DNA of 64,000 nucleotides from positions 155,888,331-155,952,330 of the forward strand of contig CM040118.1 in assembly GCA_022559845.1 (NCBI GenBank), in the 5' to 3' direction. The stretch comes from Amorphophallus konjac. Its lineage: Eukaryota > Streptophyta > Magnoliopsida > Alismatales > Araceae. Each line of letters begins with the position of its first letter. The first letter of the stretch is position 1. Under the pieces are notes generated by a model. The model was not told where the DNA came from. It saw only the letters and a list, made by a program, of their open reading frames with translations, and ran no database searches. A program made the translations under genes and the position numbers. Shown one piece after another: positions 57,781 to 64,000 of this stretch.

Positions 57781-59106
57781 CAGCTTCAAAGAGGTTTTAT
57801 TTCAACCCTTTTATGCTATGTTTCTTGTTTCTTTAAACTGCAAGTCGATTTATTGATTAGTTGTTCATCTTATTGATGGATTATGTTTATGGAAAGAAGA
57901 TTTAAGTGTTTTAATTTTTTATTCAGGTGGATTAGCGTGATGATTCAAGTGTTTCGTTAGAAGAGTTTGTGTGTAGGGTAGTCCAGTTTGATGCAGAGGC
58001 TTCAAGCATATGATGTTCTGGCCCTGAGAGAATGGCTTGTTTGTTTGTTCTGGTATGTTCTTGATCTTGGCAAAATTTGGGCAGCACCTCCCCCGGACTG
58101 ACGCTTGCCAGAGAAAAATAGAAGAACACCAAATGGATTGCTCCAGGGTGAACCTCAAATGCAGACCTCACGCGGTCCGATAACCCAAGTGTGAGTGTGG
58201 AAAAGCTCGAGGACTAGCCTTCAAGAGCTCTCACGACTCACGGGCAATGATCCCTCAAAGGGGAACAAGTGGGGAGGGAGATCAGAAACACTGGAGGCCA
58301 AGTAGAAAAGGGGCTACAGCCTGAACGTATTCCGAAGGGGGAGAAGAAGATGCGACATATCAAAAAAGTATCTCCCGAAGGATCATTTTCATTTCACCGC
58401 GAGGGGGTGCAAATACATGGGCTCTTCATGCATCTAAAGAAAGGAACCAAAGGGAAGAATACATCGGAGGAAAGAAAATGAAACCAAGGGGAGGGGAGAG
58501 CTGTATCTCCCTCACCTCACTCTCTGCTCTCTCCTTCTCTTTTCTCACTTCACTTCGCTCTCACAGGAACACTGGCTTCGGGCTTCAAGGGATTTCTCTC
58601 AGAAGAAAAGGCTTACGCTCTCCAGGCTTCCAAGAGTCGTCCAACCCTTCCAACCCCATTTAAGCTTCGCCTGGGCGCTCCTTTTATAGAGGTTGGAGGC
58701 CCTTCGTTGCTGATGTTGTTGACGTTGTCGGGGTCACCATGTCGAATGCCGCTGTCGTGGACGTCACCTCCGCCGCGGCTACAGTGTGACCGAGAGAGGG
58801 GCAGAGGCATGGCCTCCTCCTCCGCTGGCATATCCACCGCGGGCCACGTTGCTTTCATCATTTGCAGGGGAATGGGCGGCCGACTGACGGAATGAGCGCT
58901 CGACGGTGCAGGGCTCGAGAATTTCCATTTGAAGAACATGGTTGGATGCCCAACGGATCGAAGAAGACATTTAGCCGTTTTAAGTAGTTCGTCGACGTGC
59001 TGTTCGCAGGAAATAGGGGACCGTATTGATGACGGGATGGGTCGATTGCACGCCAGGGAAGCGCTTCAGAGAATAGGTTTAGGGGTTAAAACGATGCCAT
59101 ATTCAA
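57781..59106. other. Middle of the solo-LTR-like insertion, non-coding
   Basis: No domain in any frame. Includes the putative - strand TATA box at 58689-58681 and a CT-rich stretch (58505-58560). Reading frames at 58269-58970 are short and unrecognised. Confidence 0.5.
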
Positions 59107-59240
59107 AGGGGCGCCGTTTTAAGCATCAAAAGGGAGGCCCCTTTCCACGGGAGCGCGCCGTGTAGCCAATGACAAGAAAGGGGCGCGCCATTTTAAGAGG
59201 GGGGCGCTCCGTTTTAAGGCGCGCCATTTTAAGGCCCTTT
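59107..59240. repeat. Array H, GGCGCGCC words (right block)
   Basis: Five to six units: GGGGCGCCGTTTTAAG, GAGCGCGCCGTGTAG, GGGGCGCGCCATTTTAAG, GGGGCGCTCCGTTTTAAG, GGCGCGCCATTTTAAGG and a degenerate TGCTGTTTTAAGG. Units are about 25 bp apart, closer than in the left block. Confidence 0.75.
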
Positions 59241-59639
59241 CGTGCTGTTTTAAGGACTAAACAGATTCTTCTCAAAGTCGCGGCCGTTTATATGAATGTC
59301 GGCATTCCCATGATGTTCCGGTTGCGATGTATGGCCTCTGTAATATTCCGTTTGCAGCCTCTGGGGCTCGGTCCCAGACTTTGCGTGACTTTCGGTGCAC
59401 GTCGGGCTGTGTCGTAGTTCCCGACTCTTCTTCGATTCAGCTCTCGACACGGCCGGCTGTAGAGTTGTGGCCGTATCTTCGCCCGGGGGGCTCCCTCATC
59501 GGCTAGCGGACCACCAAGAGAGTCCTCATCCTGATCGGGCGAGGCATGAGGTTTATTTAGCATTTCCGTCTTCGACTTGCTCTCGAATGTCGAGACGTGC
59601 ATGCCGTATGACCATCATCGACATTTTTCGACGTCCACA

Positions 59640-59843
59640 GCTGGCCATCGTAATAGGGTGGGTGAAACTGCAAGAAGTCCCTCATATCACTACTGGGACC
59701 ACCCTTGGACGATGAACCCTCGCCAGCATCACCGCCAAACTACTGAGCCATGGCCTGAAACATGCTCCGAAAGAAATCCTCGACCCCCGGAACTCTCGCT
59801 GCATCCCCTGCCTGGGTGGTAACTGGTGGCACTCTGCTATTGA
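59640..59843 (-). pseudogene. N-terminal part of the chromovirus gag
   Basis: The - strand frame reads ...PPVTTQAGDAARVPGVEDFF, then RSMFQAMAQ, a TAG, FGGDAGEGSSS and FLQFHPPYYDGQ, the N-terminal region of Tekay/Del-type Gag. It is the upstream half of the gag that resumes at 56594 beyond the solo-LTR-like insertion. At 59844 a new TG (TGTGACACGACC) marks a likely border with the next element. One internal stop. Confidence 0.75.
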
Positions 59844-60449
59844 TGTGACACGACCTTGGACTTAAGCAAGCAAGCACATTCGCAATCTAAATGGGCCAAT
59901 TTGGGCCGCCGCTCTCTCGTCGCTCACCCAAGCCCGGGGTAACTTGGCAATGCCAAGGTGAGGTTGAGGGGTTGGACCCTTGCTGGTAGAGGGCCAGCAA
60001 GGCCAAGACTTCATTCCCAATGGATGTGGAAGCCCAAGACAATGGGGCCGACCAAGTGCCAAAGGCACCGGTTTCTCTCTTTTCCCACGGTGATCACTTA
60101 TAGTACAAGAGCTTAAGGATCGGGCTCTCATTCATGGCCAGCGGAGTTTATGAACTAATATTGAAAGAACAAGCACAAATTAGAGCAAAGTTTGGAGCAC
60201 TTACTTGACCGGTTTGAAGAAACCGGTCCCGCTCGGAGACGAGGGTGAGCGGGGAAGCGTGGGTAGCCCACACGCCTCGTCGGGGTAGCTTGACCTGTTT
60301 AAGCTATTACAACACTACACCCCATGCAAGGGGGGGATCGTGGGGAAGGGAAGATGATAGTTACAATTAAAACTACCTCCACGCAGGGAGGGGCCTTCAG
60401 TCGGCCAAGCGGGGTGGGGAAAACTAGGGCTAAAACGATGATGAAGTGA

Positions 60450-61600
60450 ATATGCTGAATCTGCCTTCTCTCGGTAATTGTTGACAGACAGTCGGTACTG
60501 TGGCTGCAGAACGTGATCAGGAATTTTTCCGAGGGAGAGACCAGTGGGAAAAGCTTTGTTATTGGAACTGGAGTTCCTCAGAAGTTTGCCGAATTCTTCT
60601 GGGGTCGCTGCTGGCCTGGGCAGGAGCTTGAACAGGGACGCTGGTTCTCGGACTGACAGGAACTGGTTACTAACAGCAGAAAGAAGAGGTTGCCTCGGCC
60701 GCTCCCGAACTCCGAATCTGGTGCCGCCAGAGCCACTGGAACCGTGGACAAGTCTTCTTTGCAACAGAACTAACAGGGAAGCCGAAAGATGCCGGAGAAG
60801 ATTATGGGACCCAGAACAGTGAGTGGGGGTCGGTGCAGACTGTGGGAAGCAGAGTCGCACGCCTGAGGAATAAAATTCGTAACTTCTGCTTCCGGATGCC
60901 GAACGGAGTTCCGCTTCTTGATTCTGAAAGTAGACAGGGAGAGGAAGAACTTTTCAGAAGAGCTCGTGGCCTGATTCCTCCGGGGTTTGTCGTGGTGAAG
61001 CTTTCTCTCCGGATTAGGATCTCTACAGAGCTAGCTCCTGGTTTCCAACAGCAGGTTACAGAGGATGCCCCGATAGCTCCCGAACTCGGAATCGAGCACT
61101 GTCAGAGTCGTTGGAACCGTGGACGAGTCCTCTTCGCAGAAAAACTGACGGGGAAGCCAACAGATGTAGGAGAAGACTAGGGGATGCAGAACAATGGTGA
61201 CTAGTCGGTGCAGACTATGAGTAGCAGATCTGCATAGCTGAGGGAGAAAAATGAGAACTCTGGATCACGAACGCCGAATGAAGTTCTATTTCTTGATTCT
61301 GGAATTAGACTGGGTGATGAAGAACTTTGAAGAATAACTCGTGGACTGATTCCTTCGGGGTTCGTCGTGGCAGAGCTTCTAATCTGGCTCAGGTCCTCAG
61401 CCGAGGCAGAACTGCGCAGTTGTGGGAGAATGGACCTCCTGTATGGCTCAGAGATCGGAAGAAGATGAAACCACTTCTGTTGCGAAGGCGACTGGTAGAC
61501 GCTTCCGACGATGGATCTTGGGTCTTCAAACTCGTCCGGAGGAAGTCGTGGTGGCCGCTGCAAGTTCCTGGTTCATCTGTAACCTCTGGACAGCAAACTG
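60450..61600. repeat. Three diverged tandem copies of a ~375 bp repeat
   Basis: Copies run roughly 60450-60823, 60824-61195 and 61196-61600. Shared anchors are GTCGGTGCAGACT (60830 and 61205), TTCTTGATTCTG(A/G)AA (60918 and 61291), GCTCCCGAACTC(C/G)GAATC (60700 and 61075) and TGGAACCGTGGAC(A/G)AG (60738 and 61111). Copy 3 is the most diverged at its end. Confidence 0.7.
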
Positions 61601-61639
61601 TAACTTCGAAGTAGCTTCCAATGACCAAGAAAGAAGAAG

Positions 61640-62060
61640 GGAAAGGGGGTAGATGAGTGTGGGAGTGACCCCTGGTTGTAAGGGGGTCTTGGAGGGGGTG
61701 TTCTAAGGTGTGGGAGGTGGAGAATAAGGTCTAGAAGAGGGTCTAATAGATGGTGGTAGTGGGGGCTGCGAATTTGGTTGGAATGGAGAGAGGGAAAGGA
61801 TATTCAAAAATAGGTATAAGGGTGGGGTTAATTTTTTGTCTTGGGAATGGGGGGGTTGTGTTGGGGAAGGGAAGGGGTGCTTAGGGTAGTGGGAAGGGTG
61901 CTTGGGAAAGTGGGAGGGGTAGTTGGGGGTTGGATGGTCAGGAGAGGATTGGTGGAGGGGGTCTTGGGAAGGGGTGGAGTATTGATGAGGGTTGTGGGGA
62001 ATGGGAAGAGGCTTAAATGGGGTAGGTGGGGAGTGGAGGTGGTTGGGAAGGGAGGAGAGA
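61640..62060. repeat. G-rich, C-poor tract
   Basis: About 420 bp in which the + strand is dominated by GGGG, GGTG and GGAGG words with almost no C. Simple-sequence character; - strand transcripts of the LTR would carry a long CA/CT-rich leader. Could form G-quadruplexes; not tested. Confidence 0.55.
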
Positions 62061-62256
62061 GAAGAAAATTTGAATTTGGGTGTTGAGGAGAGAGAAAGTG
62101 GAGTGAAAAAGAGAGATTAAGAGAGGGAAGGGTGGGGAATCTCTCCCCTAGGGCTTTTCACCCCAAAAATGGAATCTCTCCACTAGATAAGAAGTGTAAA
62201 CTCTCAAAATGGTAAGTTTTTCATTCAATAATTCATTAAGTTGAAATGGGGGGAAT

Positions 62257-62279
62257 GGGTTCCTATATATAGGAAACCC
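62257..62279. promoter_or_regulatory. Palindromic TATA box of the chromovirus LTR
   Basis: CCTATATATAGG flanked by near-matching GGGTT and AACCC. On the - strand, the LTR orientation, it could act as core promoter; the symmetry would allow either direction. Confidence 0.5.
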
Positions 62280-62498
62280 ACATTTCTACAAAAGTCCCTG
62301 ACAAATGACTCAATGACAAATAACCGAGGGGGTAGGGGGGAGCCCTTGGGCCAAGCCCAATGAATTGGGCCCAATAGCTAACTAGACAACCTAATGACAC
62401 TCAAACTTAGGGAAATAAACACAAGACCTAGTAACATGACTCAAATAAAAGGGAAAATACATCAAATGACTCAAATAAAAATTACATAGGACTCAAAA

Positions 62499-63170
62499 TT
62501 AAATAACTAGACCATGCCGGATGTAATGGGAGGTGATGTCTCCATCATACTCCCGGGGTGCGGAGAACTCGACTCTGTCGAGTAAGTGTCCTTCCCTCCT
62601 TGGAGGGTGTAGAAGTGGTACTGTCCTCAAGTCTTCCGAACGAGACCGTTCCATCCACCGGCCGAGATAGCGCTTGTATACCTTGCTCCTGGTGGTAGTG
62701 ACTTGTTCATCCAATATTCGTTCAATGCACTCACACTGGGCTCTCTTGGCTGGTGGACTCTCCTCTCGGGTGGGTGCTCTCTCAACGGAGGGAATATGCT
62801 CAATATCCTCACTAGGTACCACCGTGGGTCCCTTGGATGGCACTAGGTCGGTGACACTGAATGTGGGACTTACCCCATATTCCTCGGGGAGATCTAACTC
62901 ATAGGCATTTGCACTAATGCGTCTCAGGACCTGGAAGGGACCAGCCCCACGTGGCCTCAATTTGGAGATGCCTCCCGGGGAGAGCCTCTCAGTCCTTACC
63001 ATCACAAAGTCACCCTCATAGAATTCTTGGTGATGTCGATGAGAGTCGGCTCACCTTTTATAAGTCACATTTTTCTTGCTAATGTGCTTGCAAAGGTTTT
63101 CATGCAATTTTGTGAATGCTGTCCTTTTAGTGGTTATGGGTGGACCTGGACAACCATAGATGGACTTATC
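62499..63170 (-). pseudogene. Chromovirus integrase C-terminus with chromodomain-like end
   Basis: The - strand frame reads KLHENLCKHISKKN (63100 region), TGA, then HQEFYEGDFVMVRTERLSPG, KLRPRGAGPFQVLRRISANA, YELDLPEEYGVSPTFSVTDL (GPY/F module and following strand) and, after an acidic linker, a chromodomain-like segment ECIERILDEQV...TRSKVYKRYLGRW, ending at TAG 62499. This is the usual tail of dicot Ty3 chromoviruses, where the chromodomain steers integration. The integrase catalytic core is missing: upstream, in the same frame, lies unrelated repeat protein. One TGA near 63054 interrupts the part before the GPY/F module. Confidence 0.8.
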
Positions 63171-63173
63171 ATG

Positions 63174-64000
63174 TCATGATGCCATATGGACCTTGATAAA
63201 CCTTGGTGGGCCGGGGCACCCGTAGGTGGCCCTATCATGCAAATTGGTGATAAATATAGGGGGACCCAGACATCCGTAGATGCCTTTGACATGCTTAAGA
63301 CCCATGATGAATGAAGGTGGACCATGACATCCGAATATGGACCACTCATACTTTCTACTTGACATGTGGGTGATATGAATGAATGGACCCGACATAGTGT
63401 TCATGCCAAGGGGTATGGTAAACCTAGACACATGCGTGCTTTTCCCAAAGGTGACTTCCATGTGTATAGGTGTGGGACAATCTTTGGACTCCCATTGGAA
63501 AGGATCGAATGGATCTAAGAAGGTAGTCATCATGGGGTGGGGCATAACCTTATTACCTAGGGATATGTGGCCCAAGGTCATGGCTCCCAAGGTGTAACCC
63601 GAGTCTAGGAAGGGGTGGGTTTGATCCATCACGGTGGGTTGGAGTAGGGGAAGGTGGGTGGTGGATAAGGTGGTTGGGCCACATGGGTATCCGTACTCCC
63701 ATTGGAATGGGTCAAAGGGATCATGGTAAGGGCTACCTAGAGAGAGGAACTCTATGTCCCCAAGGTCCTTACAAGGTGGTGAGTCATCCTCCTCCCAAGT
63801 AGTTGGTCCAAGGTCTCTAGTGGGTTGACCGTTCAAGGTACTTGGGATCTCAAGGGGTGGGGAGTAGACCGGGATGGGTTCTTCCTCCAAGGGGAGAAAT
63901 AGGAGGATCTCACTAGTACAATGCCCACTTGTGCAAAGGGAGGTGATGGAACCGATGGATGGGTGGACAAAGTTGACGGTGCTAGGCTCCAATGGTCCCA
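63174..64000 (-). CDS. Unrecognised repeat-containing ORF, in frame with the chromovirus tail, runs off window
   Basis: Open on the - strand from the window edge to a TGA at 63174; the same frame continues past that stop into the integrase tail. About 275 residues are visible. A Pro/Ser/Thr-rich first part contains a duplicated DPFDPFQWE (around 63720 and 63510, 69 residues apart). The end carries GC(H/L/P)GPP repeats at about 63330, 63275 and 63220, with a fourth beyond the stop near 63155, spaced 18-22 residues. The DNA repeats with the protein (GG(A/C)CC...ACATCCG(T/A)A words every 54-66 bp). No family recognised; no catalytic, zinc-knuckle or membrane motif. It occupies the place where the integrase core should be, so it may be a captured or expanded segment of the element polyprotein. 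Confidence 0.5.
   Translation of the reverse strand, partial: GPLEPSTVNFVHPSIGSITSLCTSGHCTSEILLFLPLEEEPIPVYSPPLEIPSTLNGQPTRDLGPTTWEEDDSPPCKDLGDIEFLSLGSPYHDPFDPFQWEYGYPCGPTTLSTTHLPLLQPTVMDQTHPFLDSGYTLGAMTLGHISLGNKVMPHPMMTTFLDPFDPFQWESKDCPTPIHMEVTFGKSTHVSRFTIPLGMNTMSGPFIHITHMSSRKYEWSIFGCHGPPSFIMGLKHVKGIYGCLGPPIFITNLHDRATYGCPGPPRFIKVHMAS

Larger units (their letters stand above)
56600..59639 (-). mobile_element. Solo-LTR-like insertion (3040 bp) with TSD GCTGG
   Basis: Begins TGTGGAACGC and ends GACGTCCACA on the + strand, with perfect 5 bp duplications GCTGG at 56595-56599 and 59640-59644. It splits the chromovirus gag frame (DGQ... on the right, ...PDPDVARRR on the left). No pol domain and no internal LTR pair are visible, so it looks like a solo LTR. 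The - strand reading is favoured by a CTATAAAAG box (58689-58681) and a start TGTGGACGTCGAAAAA that resembles Tat-type LTRs. It contains a TA microsatellite (57029-57045), GGCGCGCC arrays and the shared CG-rich module at 57322-57370. Confidence 0.8.
59844..62498 (-). repeat. Putative 3' LTR and 3' flank of a further - strand chromovirus
   Basis: Starts TGTGACACGACC on the + strand (so ...GTGTCACA at its - strand end) and extends rightwards toward the chromodomain ORF at 62499. A TATA box lies within the near-palindrome GGGTTCCTATATATAGGAAACCC split as GGGTTCC-TATATATA-GGAAACCC (62257-62279). The exact right end and polypurine tract were not found. The interior holds a three-copy tandem repeat (about 60450-61600) and a G-rich block (61640-62060). 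Frames at 60315-61563 are long but show no recognised domain. Confidence 0.5.

Noticed and set aside
60315..60860. 181-codon - strand frame as a protein-coding gene
   Set aside because: It lies over a diverged tandem repeat and is not kept in the other repeat copies; no recognised domain.
61640..62060. G-rich tract as a telomere-like repeat
   Set aside because: No TTTAGGG units; composition is irregular GGGTGG/GGAGGG words.

Overview
This window is nuclear DNA from a flowering plant, almost certainly a dicot, and consists almost entirely of nested LTR retrotransposons with plant-type families: Ty3 of the Tat and Tekay/Del types, Copia of the Sirevirus type, a plant L1-type LINE, plant mobile domain (PMD) genes and initiator-Met tRNA primer sites. 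I see no rRNA, no tRNA gene and no ordinary host gene. The species cannot be named from the sequence alone.

Layout. 1-9.6 kb: the 3' end of a Tat-type Ty3 polyprotein (1-834, + strand), then two intron-containing genes on the - strand: an eight-exon PMD plus coiled-coil gene (2395-6018, one premature stop) and a two-exon DUF7745-like gene (6871-8120). Both are embedded in about 34 copies of a dyad motif (ACGCC...GGCGT). 9.67-16.5 kb: a LARD-like element with no coding capacity and a 3.8 kb 3' LTR, apparently derived from a Tekay/Del-type chromovirus. It cuts through the integrase of a decayed - strand Ty3 element (16501-23523). That element sits in the 5' LTR of a gag-only Sirevirus (23524-44192). 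The Sirevirus also holds a nearly complete - strand Copia element with matching 1702 bp LTRs and a perfect 5 bp target duplication (28614-39310), and a 5'-truncated LINE with an 18 bp target duplication (39384-40352). The gag-only element itself interrupts a third Sirevirus (44193 to about 45600). 45.6-51.2 kb: a putative LTR plus internal region of another - strand element. 51.2-59.8 kb: a decayed - strand Tekay/Del-type chromovirus whose gag is split by a 3040 bp solo-LTR-like insertion with TSD GCTGG. 59.8-64 kb: an LTR and the chromodomain end of a further - strand chromovirus, fused in frame to an unrecognised repeat-containing ORF that runs off the window.

The most striking signal is architectural. 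Nearly every element here carries, in its LTR or non-coding part, an array of short CG-containing inverted motifs whose arms are kept while the centres vary. Each family has its own arm sequence: ACGCC/GGCGT, TGTAACG/CGTTACA, GCGCTA/TAGCGC, GGCGGTCGACCGCC, GGTCTA/TAGACC, TGGCGGTC/GGCCGCCA, GGCGCGCC. Palindromes in Sirevirus LTRs have precedent; their recurrence here in Tat, chromovirus and LARD elements, together with a roughly 50 bp CG-rich module shared between a Copia LTR and an unrelated solo LTR, is what most deserves follow-up. All pol genes in the window carry stops, frameshifts or deletions, so nothing here appears autonomously active.
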